Shown in pieces: positions 36,738 through 48,105 of a stretch of 64,000 nt of DNA. Source of the stretch: Pyrus communis (taxonomy: Eukaryota; Streptophyta; Magnoliopsida; Rosales; Rosaceae); assembly GCF_963583255.1 (NCBI RefSeq), contig NC_084804.1:25051061-25115060 (forward strand), in the 5' to 3' direction. The notes under the pieces were generated by a model that was given only the letters and a program-made list of their open reading frames with translations, was not told the DNA's origin and made no database searches. Within the stretch, counting starts at the first letter, position 1. The number at the start of each line of letters is the position of its first letter. Both the position numbers and the translations under genes were made by a program.

Positions 36738-37571
36738 ATGTCAAATAGACTTGCTGAATTAGGCCAAAGAATTGAACGGTTAAAGGGCAACACTTTGGAA
36801 AGCATTGTGCCAACAAGTTCCTCCATTGTCTGTGAAGAAGAGGAAGGGAAACCGTCTAGTCCAACAAGTGAAGGATCTGAGCACTTTAATTGGGAAAGAG
36901 AAGAAGAGATGGCGGGCAACCAAGATGATCTTCGAGCTTTGGAGGATTTTGCTCAACCAATCATACCAAATTCACCTTCATGCATCTTGCTGCCCACAGA
37001 AGCTAGAAACTATGATCTTAAATCTTCACATTTCCATATGTTTCCTTCTTTTTATGGCTTACCTAATGAAGATCCTTTAGCTCATATTAAAGAATTTTAC
37101 AATGTTGTGAGTGGTTTACCTTTACAGGGAGTAAGTGAAGCAAATCTGAGGATGAGAGTGTTCCCTTACACCTTGAAAGATAGGGCCAAGGGTTGGTTAA
37201 TGACTCTAGTACCTGGTTCACTCACCACATGGGATGCCGTGGCTAAGAAGTTTTTGGAAAAGTTCTTTTCCACTCAAAAGACAGCCACATTAAGGGGACA
37301 AATCTTCAACTTCAAACAAGATGATGGAGAACCTTTCAATGAGTGTTGGGAGCGCTTTAAAGGCCTTTTGTTGCAATGTCCACACCATGGGTTACCTCTT
37401 CACTTACAAATGCAAATTTTCTACGATGGACTAACCCAAACATGTCAATCAACTGTTGATAATGCAACAGGTGGAGCTTTGAAGAAAAAGAATGCTCAAG
37501 AGTCATATAACATTTATGAGATGTTGGGATCTAATGCTCAACACAAAGATGTAAGGGGTTACTCACACTAG
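36738..37571 (+). pseudogene. gag: truncated gag of J
   Basis: 277 codons, about 95% identical to the first 273 residues of element A gag by eye, including the whole gag domain (AKGWLM, TTWDAVAKKFLEKFF). It ends at NAQHKDVRG and then YSH and a stop. The zinc knuckle and everything up to the middle of RT are deleted. The deletion junction lies at about 37560, where GGTTACTCACACTA recurs at 37624, so short repeats may have mediated it. Confidence 0.85.
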
Positions 37572-38886
37572 AAAAGATTACTTTCCTATGCCTTTCATAG
37601 ATCAAATGCTTGAGAGATTGGCAGGTTACTCACACTATTGTTTTCTTGATGGTTACTCAGGTTACAATCAAATTGCAATTGCTCCGGAGGATCAAGAGAA
37701 AACTACCTTTACTTGCCCGTTTGGCACATTTGCATATAGGAGAATGCCTTTTGGACTTTGCAATGCTCCAGCAACATTCCAAAGATGCATGTTGGCAATC
37801 TTTTCTGACATGGTAGAAAGATTCATTGAGGTATTTATGGATGACTTTTCAATGTTTGGTTCCTCTTTTGATGAATGTCTTAACCATCTCTCTTTAGTAC
37901 TTCAAAGATGTCAGGAAACAAATTTGGTTCTCAATTGGGAAAAGTGCCAATTTATGGTGAAACAAGGAATTGTGTTGGGGCATGTAATCTCTAGCCAAGG
38001 AATGGAGGTGGACAAAGCCAAAATTGACATCATCACCAATATGGCAGCTCCCACAACCGTGAAGGGAGTAAGAAGTTTTTTGGGACATGCGGGTTTTTAT
38101 CGTCGTTTCATTAAGAACTTTTCAATGATCACTCGTCCATTATGCAATCTGTTAGCTAAAGATGTTGTATTTCATTTTGATAAAGCTTGTATGGATGCAT
38201 TCAATACTTTGAAACATGAATTAACCTCGGCCCCTATTATTATGGCACCAGATTGGTCTTTACCTTTTGAATTAATGTGTGATGCCTCTGACTATGCTAT
38301 TGGTGCAGTTTTAGGGCAAAGGGTGAACAAGCTCCCACACGTGATCTACTATGCAAGCCGGACTCTAAATGATGCTCAACTTAACTATTCCACAACTGAA
38401 AAGGAGTTGCTTGCTATTGTTTTTGCCTTAGAGAAGTTTCGGTCATATCTTGTTGGATCTAAAGTTATTGTGTTTTCTGATCATGCAGCCCTTAGGTACT
38501 TGATGACAAAAAAGGATGCTAAGCCACGCTTAATTAGATGGATACTCTTACTACAAGAGTTTGACTTGGAAATTCGAGATAAGAAGGGAAGTGATAATGT
38601 TGTGGCTGACCATTTGTCACGGCTCAATGAAAACCATGGAGTTGGACAACCTTTGCCTCTAAATGAGTCATTTCCAGATGAACAACTCCTTGTTATTCAG
38701 GAAAAAGAACCATGGTATGCTGATTTTGTTAATTATCTTGTTTGTGGTATAATTAGAAATGACCTTTCGTTTCAGGAAAGAAAGAAGTTCCTTGCCATGG
38801 TAAAGCACTACGTTTGGGACGAACCATATTTGTTTAAATATTGCCCTGACCAAATCATTAGGAGGTGTGTCCCAGAGAGTGAGTAA
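37572..38886 (+). pseudogene. pol: RT (5'-deleted) and RNase H of J
   Basis: Begins in the RT fingers ([19 protein letters not shown]), a different frame from gag. It retains the palm with FMDD and a complete RNase H ([37 protein letters not shown]), and runs to VPESE followed by TAA (38884-38886). It is very close to element A pol (a few substitutions over 430 residues), so A and J are recent relatives. It lacks protease and the RT N-terminus. Confidence 0.87.
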
Positions 38887-39177
38887 CAAAGCATTCTAAC
38901 GTTCAGCCATACATTGGCATGTGGAGGACATTTTGGTGCCAAAAAGACATCTCTAAAGGTTTTACAATCTGGTTTCTTTTGGCCTACTTTATTCAAAGAT
39001 GCTTTTGATTTTTGTTCTAAGTGTGATAGGTGCCAGAAAATGGGGAACATTAGCCCAAGAAATGAGATGCCATTGAACAACATTTTGGTGGTGGAGCTCT
39101 TTGATGTTTGGGGAATCGATTTCATGTGACCATTTCCATCCTCTTTTGGTTACTTATACATATTAGTGGCAGTAGAT
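38887..39177 (+). pseudogene. pol: integrase fragment of J
   Basis: Continues in the same frame after the [13 protein letters not shown] to CDRCQ zinc finger and WGIDFM. A TGA (39127-39129) then replaces the glycine codon found in A, followed by [16 protein letters not shown]. It is cut at 39177 by element D. The candidate target duplicate TAGAT is at 39173-39177, with its partner beyond the right edge of the window. Confidence 0.85.
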
Positions 39178-40614
39178 TGATGCGAGATTTATACGCACAC
39201 AAATTAAACCCTCTTTTTGACAATTGTAGTATAAGTATAAGTAGGGATCGTTCTGGACCGGGGATTAGGAGGGATTGTTAATCACTTGGATTTGACTCAA
39301 AAACGTAAGAACACAATATAAAACACTATACTAGACTCAAAGAATGCAAAACTAAACTTTAAAACACTAAAACAAACCAAAAGACTCAAACATCACCCAA
39401 AACACTCAAAACTGCCTTAAAAACACTTTCTGGGCAGTTTTGAGCACTTTGGTGAATTTGGACGAATTTGTGTAATAAATTGAATGAAAACACTTAGAAA
39501 CATAAACTAAGACACTTTCTAACTAAATTGGACAATAAAGTAAAGGGGGATTGAGTTTTGGACGAATTTAAACTAAATAGATTCTAATTAAAACAGATTG
39601 TAAATATGAAATTGATGAAATGGAATGAATGGATGATAGAATAGCTAAGGGGTTCATCTCCATACATGTTACACTTGCATAATAAAATGATTTCCAATTG
39701 CATTTCAATAAACCATGACTTCTCAACGCTCCAAGTTAATTAGGTCCGCTTAAATTAACTTTTAGATTTCCCTAGATTCATTGGATTGAATGGAATACGC
39801 ATTACAACCAAATTATTCCTAATCAAAGTCCCTAACTATGGAATACGCATGATAGAGACATTCAACAAAGATCATTAAGTTCAACGGAAATCATAAACAT
39901 CGACGAGGCATTCGTTACTATGGAATACGCATGAAACTTATGCCAAGAATTCATTTAACGCGATTGTTTATAAGCAACCTCCACTACTTGTGAATATAAG
40001 TTCGTAACTATTAGGTGAAACTCACTTATATTCTAGCGTCATATTCATGCATGAAAATTAAGCGCGCATTCTCAATAAACATACATAAATAAGTTATCAA
40101 TCAAACGGTTAAACAAATTGAATCCACAACTTATGAAACGCAATTAGAAGTAATCAAATCAAAATGCAAGCATAAACATATATTTCGAATCCCCCCCTAG
40201 CCAAGGGGGGGTTTAGTTCCTCATAACTTTGAAATCAAAGAAACACCTAAACATTCCAACAACTCAAACTTGAATTGTATGAACGTTTAGGCACTCTTCT
40301 CTTCCATTCCTCATACGTACAAAACAAAGATAATTGAATTTAAACATTGAGATCAAAGAAACACCTAAACATTCCAACAACTCAAACTTGAATTGTATGA
40401 ACGTTTAGGCACTCTTCTCTTCCTCGTTGTTGTATCACAAGGTCTAAGGTGTGTTTTGGGATAGTGTGAAGTGTTTTGGAGGGATGGGGAGTGGTTGGAG
40501 TGGTGTTTGGATTAGTAGGGATACTCACGGCACAAGGGGATGATTTCTGGTGGTGTTTTGGATGATTTTCTGAATATGGACGAATTGAATGAATGTTGTG
40601 TGAAGTGTGTATGG

Positions 40615-40622
40615 TTTTTATA
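40615..40622 (-). promoter_or_regulatory. TATA box of D LTR
   Basis: TATAAAAA on the minus strand in the context CCCTATAAAAACC. Confidence 0.5.
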
Positions 40623-41093
40623 GGGAGATGGATGGATGGGAGAGGGAACATGACAGCTAGGTTGCATGTGCAAATGCTGGAATTCTGAAATGGTGATGGG
40701 AGATGCATGTGGCTGATTTATGCATGTGATTAAAGGGTGGGAGTGCATGTGCAATGAGTGGTGTTGTTGGTGTGTGAAAGTGGCTGAATTGGTGGTGCAT
40801 GTGATTAAAGAGTGAATGCATGTGTTGAATGATTTATTGGTGAGGGAATGCATGTGCAAATGCATGTGGAATGTGGCTGCAATGAAATAGAAAGCTGGAA
40901 ATGGGAAGGAATGTGCACGGCAATAATGGGAAGGAATGTGTTGGTGGATGATTAAAAGTGCATGTGGGTGAATGATTAAAGGGTGTGGAAGATGGCTAAA
41001 ATGATGAAAGAATAAAGGGTGCATGTGGGTTAATTAATGAAGGAAATGCATGTGCAATGACAATGTGTTAGAATGGATGTGTGTTATGCATGT

Positions 41094-41235
41094 TAAGTGA
41101 TAAGTGATAAGTGATGATGATAAGTGATAAGTGATTATGATAAGTGATGATGATAAGTGATAAGTGATAAGTGATGAGTGATATGATATGTGGTTATGAT
41201 ATGATAAGTGGTGATGATAAGTAATGATATGTGGG
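41094..41235 (-). repeat. GATAAGT short tandem repeat in D LTR
   Basis: Dense irregular array of GTGATAA and GATGATAA units. A related array is at 58590-58765 in the G LTR on the opposite strand. Confidence 0.8.
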
Positions 41236-41570
41236 AGTGTGGCTGAAATGAAGGAGTGGAATGTTGGAATGTTATGCACGGCTAAGGAAATTGGAAAGGT
41301 TTAAATGTCCTAAAACTAAAGGGAACAAGGTTCCAACACTTTGGTCTTCAATTAGGTCTTCAATTTCGTCCAACACTTTGGCGCCAAGCATAAGCTATCC
41401 ATCCTTAGCCCAAAAGTGCTCCAAAAGTCTCCAAAATGCATCTTTTTGCTCCTTTAGCCCTTTGGACCTACAAACACACGAAAATAGCTTAAAGTACTAA
41501 AATAACTAAAGAAACATAACGTAAATGCACGAGAACAAGCCATTTAAGTCGCATGAATATGCTCCTATCA

Positions 41571-41586
41571 AATACCCCCACACTTA
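41571..41586 (-). promoter_or_regulatory. polypurine tract of D
   Basis: TAAGTGTGGGGGTATT on the minus strand, directly before the 3' LTR. It is the same as in E apart from the last bases. Confidence 0.75.
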
Positions 41587-43472
41587 TCTTTTGCTAGTCC
41601 TCGAGCAAAACAAAACAACAAAAGAACACGAAACTAGACAAAACGAACAAAACACAACCTACACCTTCCAACAATCGTCTCACGGATTTCCAATGCACAT
41701 GACAAGTTAAAAATCATTAGTCCCATAGATTTTAGTCATCTTCACACTTGAATACATTCTTAATCATACTCACCACATACTATTTCACAATTAAGCATTT
41801 AAAACCATGTTTTGAATGTAGTAACATGCCTTAGAGAAATTGCTCAAATCCTTACAAGATATGCACTCGTTTTTCACACAGATTTTCTGACTACACACCC
41901 TACACTAGTTATATGTGAGAAGATTAATGTAAATATGAATTCTAACACTCACATATGTTATATCAAAGAAAGCATTTTCTGGATTTACGACAATGACATG
42001 AATATGATCTCATGAATGGAATGCTACTACTTAGAACGAGAACCAGTGATTCCATAAGTTCATATCAATTCCAAACTCCACATTATTGAACACATAACGA
42101 TCAAGATAGAAGCATAAGGGTTGAAACGGGGCTAAAGGTGTTGGCTAACAATGAAAGGTGAAGGATAAACAAACATTCTTAAAGCAATAGTGAGCAAAGT
42201 ATTGAATTAGGCACTTAGAATTCCCTTAAGAACGCAGAAGTCAACTTTGAACACCCAAGGGAAAGTCACACAAAACTTAGGGCCATATTCAACTTTTTGG
42301 ACCCTTTCTTCAACAATCACACTTGTGAGTCCATTCTCACTTATTTTCACTCTTTTCTTTCTTTTCTTCTTCTTTTTCTCACAATTTTTTTTTTCTTTTT
42401 CCCGTGCCTCCTTTAAGACTTAGGCACATACATACACACAAAAATCCCTTCCCCCACACTTATTTTCTACAACATATTAATCAAAAGGAATTCATTATCC
42501 GTCATGCTTACTATGCTTCAAGAGCAAGGGTACGGATGGTCCTAATCTAGGCTAGGTGAGGATGATATGGGTTAACAAAGAACATGGGCTAAACAAGGCT
42601 CAACGGGGTTAAAACTTACAACATATACGAAATATGGGAAGTAAGGCTGTTTGGCTATGGTGGCAACTACACAACTTCATCTTGATATATGTTATGCAAT
42701 TCAATGTCATGCTTTGAATGAAACGGATATAAGTTCTAGCATTTAGTTCTATCATGATACAATTGCATTCTAAGTAGCAACCAAGCAAGGAATAATGAGA
42801 TCATGCAACAACTTTAGAAAACAAAGAATCACAGAAAATAACTCTCCAAAGAAGGTAATGGCTCGAGTCTCACAGGGTTGTAGCGTTTGTTTGAGTTCCT
42901 TCCTTCAAGCATGTTACAAAAACGAATTTTTCTTTTATGATTGCATGTGAAGTCATACATTATAACCATAACCAAGCATATACCAAGAGTAAATCAAACT
43001 TTTCTCTATGTTTATAACTCTTTTTTAACCGTCATGTAATTACAAACCAAATCCTTATCATTATGTTGGAAGGTACCCTAAGACACAAACACACAAAAAC
43101 GACTCAAAACACTCTTTTTAGGCTTTTTAAAACATGTTTTTCAAATTTTTATGTGATTTTCGAAGTTAGAAAACAAAACATACTAAAAACACTCTAAAAC
43201 AACTTAAAAACACCTTAAAACAGCAAGGAACCACATTTGAAGTAATGGGTGATAAAATCCCACGAATTTGCATTAAATATACTTAGTTACCCCCCCCACA
43301 CTTAAATCAAACATTGTCCTCAATGTTTTTAGCATAGATTCACACAAAACATAAGTAAACACACAAAAAGCAACTAAACATACTAAACATGGCAGAATGT
43401 CACTTAACAAAGAGAAGAGTTTAGGGACGCAAATCTGGTTATGGAGTGTAAATTTCATCTTCTCCTTGGTAA
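41587..43472 (-). mobile_element. 3' UTR of D
   Basis: Non-coding. It aligns with 50044-52282 of E but without E's 346-bp duplication. It contains the AACATTGAGGACAATGTTTG signature at about 43305-43335, next to a run of cytosines (polyG on the element strand). The 123-codon frame at 43273-43644 is not preserved as a protein in E or G. Confidence 0.75.
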
Positions 43473-44534
43473 TTGCATTGAGGCAATGATCTTGGTGATT
43501 CCACAGGCTTTCTCTTGAACTGGTTTCTGCCCATCGTTGATTTTCCTTTGTGCTACTCTTGAACTGGGCAGCAGGATTCTTTTGGGTCTCCCCCGAAGGT
43601 CTGAGCTTCCTCCTTTTATCTGTTTCATTGTTCAATCTTTCCAATTCGTATTAAAGAGGGTCAGAGGATAGCTCAGCATATGCAGTTGTTCCTTGTCTCC
43701 ACATGCTTCAATGTATCATTTTCACTTGCCTTACTTGCTCCGTTGAAGATGACTACTCGAGAGCAACGCTAGGTAAGCAATCAGGAATAGATTCCAGGCA
43801 GTTGGCTCCAGATCGGAAGACTGACTCCAAGTGCCGGCTGATTGCTTTTTTTACTTTGCCATGCGAGTAAGAACAAGGACAAAGAAAAAGACAGGGAAAG
43901 AGCATGATATGAGATACTTTTTCTTTTGACCTTGATGATATGAGATACCTTTGCTTTTGAAGAAGCGGTGAATGAATCAGCACACTTCAATCCGCCGTTT
44001 CCTCCTGGGTCATCTGTACTCCAGGCATCTGGTATCATCTTTGGGGAAGAAGAAAGAATTGAGTATTTCGAAAGGCTTTGCTGGGAGTGCGCCCTCAGAG
44101 GTGAGGGAGAGTTGGGCATTTTCTTCAGGTTTGCCTTGCCATAAAAGACGAAGGTCGACATATATAGAGATAATATCAAGTGGTGGTACTGTTCTTTTAC
44201 CCTTGTCGACAAATGTGTCTTCGATATCAGAACGACGCCTCTTCGATTTCTGAGCAGGCGCCCCTTCGATTTCTGAACGACGCCTCTTCGCTTTCTGAAC
44301 GACACGTGGTAGTGCAGATGCGGCTCCTTTTGACAAAGCTGCACGCGTTTTCTGAAAAGCAGAGAAAGCGTCGCCGAACTTTGCGCTTGTCGGCTAAAGA
44401 CGTGTAGTTGCGATGATGGCCTCCACGTGTTTTCAGCTTTGTCAGAAATCTTTTGACAAAGTTGAACGCGTTTTCTGAAAAGCCGAGAAAGCGTCGCCTA
44501 ACTTACGCCGGAAATTCCGGCTCTTTGAATCGGT
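43473..44534 (-). other. cargo region of D, visible half
   Basis: Matches 48956-50043 of E. It has the same junction AATGCAATTACCAAGG at its right end in element orientation, and the repeated GCGACGCTTTCTC units. A 187-codon frame (43781-44344) corresponds to part of E's plus-strand frame, but the 5' part is lost and protein-level conservation is not evident. Confidence 0.7.
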
Positions 44535-44808
44535 TAGGCCTGGCAATTTCTGACACGACCCGATAACCCGACACGACACGACACGAAATTAACAGGTGTT
44601 TGGGTCGACACGATAACGAATCGGGTCTTATCGGGTAACCCGATAAGCACCTGTTAAGATAACGGGTTGGGTCGGGTATACACGTGGGTAAACACGATAC
44701 ACGATAAGCAGAATATTATTTTTATAATTTTATAACCCTAAAAAAATACTGTAATAATTATATACATTAATTTTACAATTTTATACCCCTAAAAATTATA
44801 ATAAATAT

Positions 44809-44911
44809 ATATATATATATATATATTAAATTAACTATAAAATTTATAATAATTATAATTATTATATATACTATAATAATTATACCCCCAAAATATTAAG
44901 TCTATCTATAC

Positions 44912-44942
<31 letters not shown>
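44809..44942. repeat. TA microsatellites and AT-rich tract
   Basis: Two (TA)n runs (about 44809-44825 and 44915-44942) in AT-rich sequence of the hAT-like element. Confidence 0.85.
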
Positions 44943-44946
<4 letters not shown>

Positions 44947-45042
44947 TTTTATAAAAACTATAATGCATATTAATTAATAATTTAATATGCATGAATCATG
45001 ATCATGCATTTGCCAACTTGCCGCCCTTTTTGAAAAAAAAAA

Positions 45043-45180
45043 TGGAGGGAAAATGAAAATGTTAAGAAAAGTTGAAAATAAAACAAAAAAGTGAGGGAAT
45101 TAGGGAAAGATGTTGGAGGGAAAAGTGAAAATCATAAGAAAAAGTTGAAAAGGAAACAAAAAAAAGAGGGAAAAATGAAA
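45043..45180. repeat. two-copy purine-rich repeat
   Basis: GGAGGGAAAA to AGTGAGGG, repeated imperfectly at about 45115 (period about 72). Confidence 0.65.
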
Positions 45181-45295
45181 ATTAATAGAAGTGGTGAGAA
45201 ATTTTTTTTTTTTTTTTAAGTTATTAACTTTTTATCACACACATGACTGTCATGACATATCTCACTATTTTTATAATGACACACGTGACACGTGA

Positions 45296-45381
45296 TGACA
45301 CACCCCGACCGGGATCGGAGCGTGCTGGCCGTCACACAAAGGTGACGTAGCCATGTGCACGTGCGGAAGCTAATAAAGTAG
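45296..45381 (-). mobile_element. Tekay LTR remnant (second copy)
   Basis: 86 bp matching the last part of the T LTR on the opposite strand (CGACCGGGATCGGAGCGTGC and so on), with small differences. It is cut by element E at 45382. The other part is presumably beyond the right edge of the window. Confidence 0.85.
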
Positions 45382-46223
45382 TGATAGGAGCATATTTAGG
45401 CGACTTACTTAGCTTGTTTTCGTGCATTTATATTGTTAATTCATAGTTGTTTTTGGCGTTTAATCCATTTTCGTGTGTTTTTAGGTTCATGTGGCTAAGG
45501 AAGCAAAAAGATGCATTTTGGAGCAAAATTGGACTTGGAAGGGATAACTTATACTTGGAGCAAAAGGAATGGACGAAATTGAAGAGTTGATGTCACAAGG
45601 ATTCCTACTTGAAGTAGCCACACACCTTCCACATTTCAGCCACATGCACTTGTTCCTCCATCATTGCACCAACAACAAACATTGCACATGCACTCCTTTT
45701 AATTAATTAACCCACATGCACCCTTTATTCTTTCATCATTCCAGCCACTCCACATCCCTCACCAAGAAATCATTCAACACATGCATCCATAATCATTTCT
45801 CCACACCAAAACCGTGCACATGCATTCCCCTTGTGCAATTCCATCATTCCACACCTCCATGGCAGCCACCAACCAACCTAGCTGTCATGTTTCCCCTTTA
45901 ATCATTCAAACATTCACCCACATGCATTTCTAACCCACATGCACCCTAGATTCTAATCAGCCATTCACATTTAATCATTCATTCCCATCAGATTTCTAGC
46001 ATATTCACATGCATTCATCCTAGCTGTCATGTTTCCCCTTTCATCATTCCCTCACATTCTTTAAATCAGCCAACACATGCATCCACCTTTCTCCCATCAG
46101 ATTTCCAACATTGCACATGCATTTCCATCCTTTAATCACATGCATAAATCAGCCACATGCATCTCCCATCACCATTCCAGATTTCCACCAAGTTCCTAGC
46201 TGTCATGTTCCCCCCATTTCACC

Positions 46224-46231
46224 TATAAATA
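46224..46231 (+). promoter_or_regulatory. TATA box of E 5' LTR
   Basis: CACCTATAAATAAACC; transcription would start near 46255. Confidence 0.55.
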
Positions 46232-46476
46232 AACCTTCATTGCAGCCACAAAGGGGGGGATCCATTCACCACAGAAATAAGGCCTTTGTGCCAGAAATTC
46301 ATCCATTCCATAAACACTTCCATTCCATTGTACATACCACCAACACTTCCCCCTTTGTGCTGTGAGTTTCCCTTACAATCCAAACACCATCCTTCCATTT
46401 TCACCACTCCCCAAACCATTCACACCATCAAACTATCCTTAGACCTTGTGCTACAACGAAGAGGAAGAGAAGAGTG

Positions 46477-46639
46477 CCTAAACGTTCATACAATTCAAGT
46501 TTGAGTTGTTGGAATGTTTAGGTGTTTCTTTGATTTCAATGTTAATTTCAATACTCTTTGTTTTGTACGTATGAGGAATGGAAGAGAAGAGTGCCTAAAC
46601 GTTCATACAATTCAAGTTTGAGTTGTTGGAATGTTTAGG
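46477..46639 (+). repeat. tandem 46-nt hairpins in E LTR
   Basis: Copies at 46477-46522 and 46594-46639, period 117, each with outer stem CCTAAAC/GTTTAGG, then TTC/GAA, ACAA/TTGT and TTCAA/TTGAG. They lie downstream of the TATA box, so probably in the transcribed leader. Confidence 0.72.
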
Positions 46640-47830
46640 TGTTTCTTTGATTTCAAAGTTATGAGGAAATTCGAAATATATGTTTATGCTTGCATTTTGA
46701 TTTGATTACTTCTAATTGCGTTTCATAAGTTGTGATTCAATTTGTTTAACCGTTTGATTGATAACTTATTTATGTATGTTTATTGAGAGTGCACGCTTAA
46801 TTTTCATGCATGAATATGACGCTAGAATATAAGTGAGTTTCACCTAATAGTTACGAACTTATATTCACAAGTAGTGGAGGTTGCTTATAAACAATCGCGT
46901 TAAACGAATTCTTGGCATAAGTTTCATGCGTATTCCATAGTAACGAATGCCTCGTCAACACTTATAATTTTCATAGAGCGTAATGATTCTTGCTTGTATC
47001 TCTATTATGCAATCATGTAGGGGACTTGTGGGGAATGTTTTGAATTGTTGTATGCGCTAACCCATCCAATTCAATAACGTTAGGAAGATTTGAAGGTTAA
47101 TTAGTGCATCACGGTTAACTTGGGGTGTTGAGAATTCATGGTTTATTGAAATGCAATTGGAAATCATTTTATTATGCAAGTGTAACATGTGTGGAGAAGA
47201 ACCTTCTAGCTAGCATTCATCCATTCATTTTCATCGCATTCATATTTACATTCTGTCTGGTTTATTAAACTTGTTTCGTTATTTCAATTTTCGTCAAATT
47301 AAAATCCCCCTTTACTTTATTGTCTAATTTAGTTAGAAAGTGTCTTAGTTTGTGTTTATAAGAGTTTTGAGTCATTTTGTTACACAAATTCGTCCAAATT
47401 TGTGTTTGTGCTCAAATCTGCCCAGAAAGTGGTTTTTAGGCAGATTTGAGTGTGTTTGTGTTGTTTTGAGTCTTTTGGTTTGTTTTAGTGTTTTAAAGTT
47501 TAGTTTTGCATTCTTTGAGTCTAGTATAGTGTTTTATATTGTTATTTTACGTTTGAATCAAGCCATAATCTTAAATTCGTCCAACATTGGGTTTAAGGTC
47601 AGAAACTGCCTAGTTAGTGTTTTTAGGCAGTTTTGAGTCTTTTGAACTTGTTTTGAGTCCTTTGAGTCTTTGTGAACGTTTTTAACTTTGTTTTTATGTT
47701 TTTGAGTCAAATCCAAGTGATTAACAATCCCTCCTAATCCCCGGTCCAGAACGATCCCTACTTATACTTATACTAAAAATCGATAAAAAGACGGTTTAAT
47801 TTGTGTGCGTATAATTCTCGCATCAAATTT

Positions 47831-47848
47831 TGGCGCCGTTGCCGGGGA
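47831..47848 (+). promoter_or_regulatory. primer-binding site of E (tRNA-Asp)
   Basis: TGGCGCCGTTGCCGGGGA, perfect match, five bases after the LTR. Confidence 0.92.
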
Positions 47849-47949
47849 TTAGAAAATTTGCTAATCCCTTGGATTGTTTTATTTTCGTTTGTTTTTATTT
47901 TATTCCAGTTTCTTAATCTTGTTTTGTTTCTTGTTCTAGGTACTAGTTT

Positions 47950-47994
47950 ATGACTCGGAGTTCTCATCCGATTCGTGAACATATCCTGGAGTGA
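47950..47994 (+). pseudogene. 14-codon gag start of E
   Basis: Reads MTRSSHPIREHILE then TGA. It matches the gag start of C (MTRSSQPIREHILD). It lies after a CTTGTTCTAG acceptor-like sequence, and the conserved post-pol motif follows at once, so almost the whole gag-pol region has been deleted between them. Confidence 0.8.
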
Positions 47995-47999
47995 TTGGG

Positions 48000-48057
48000 T
48001 TCTTCGTCCGGCTGCAAGACGTAAAAGAAAGCGCTACTTGGGAGGCAACCCAATGCA
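48000..48057 (+). promoter_or_regulatory. conserved post-pol motif of E
   Basis: CTTCGTCCGGCTGCAAGACG, AAAGCGCTACTTGGGAGGCA, then ACCCAATGCA. It is retained although the coding region before it is gone. Confidence 0.65.
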
Positions 48058-48060
48058 CCG

Positions 48061-48105
48061 AATAAAACAAAGCATGTTCAAAAAAAAAAAAAAAAAAAAA
48101 AAAAA
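48061..48105 (+). repeat. AATAAA plus A26 tract of E
   Basis: AATAAA at 48061-48066, then 26 adenines at 48080-48105. It marks the left border of the cargo. F has AATAAA and A25 (55009-55033). Confidence 0.85.

Larger units (their letters stand above)
39178..41570 (-). mobile_element. 3' LTR of D
   Basis: 2393 bp, TGATAGGAGC at 41570 to CTCGCATCA at 39178 on the minus strand. It holds tandem hairpins (40246-40291 and 40364-40409), a TATA box and a GATAAGT repeat. Small frames inside are not conserved genes. Confidence 0.88.
39178..44534 (-). mobile_element. cargo-type element D, 3' half
   Basis: Minus-strand relative of E and F: 3' LTR (39178-41570), polypurine tract, 3' UTR (to about 43472) and the first part of the cargo (43473-44534). 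The hAT-like end at 44535 interrupts it before the antisense ORF would be reached, so whether D carries that ORF cannot be seen here. Confidence 0.82.
44527..45295 (+). mobile_element. hAT-like DNA transposon, left end
   Basis: It begins at 44535 with TAGGCCTGGCAATTTC, which resembles hAT terminal repeats. It is preceded by GAATCGGT (44527-44534), where D stops matching E; this would be the 8-bp target duplicate. Subterminal GGGTCG/ACCCGATAA repeats follow, including a 21-nt palindrome at 44627-44647 nested in a TTAACAGGTG (44589-44598) and CACCTGTTAA (44648-44657) pair. The rest is AT-rich with TA microsatellites and no transposase. The right end is not in view; a Tekay LTR interrupts at 45296. 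Superfamily assignment is by resemblance only. Confidence 0.5.
45382..47825 (+). mobile_element. 5' LTR of E
   Basis: 2444 bp, TGATAGGAGC to CTCGCATCA. It differs from the middle LTR by a 10-bp indel near 45520 and about five substitutions by eye. It contains a TATA box and the tandem hairpins. Small ORFs (for example 47352-47636) are duplicated with the LTR and have no family resemblance. Confidence 0.92.

Noticed and set aside
48080..48105. Poly(A) as the tail of a SINE or processed pseudogene
   Set aside because: No pol III boxes upstream, and the antisense ORF is oriented so that its tail would be T on the plus strand.
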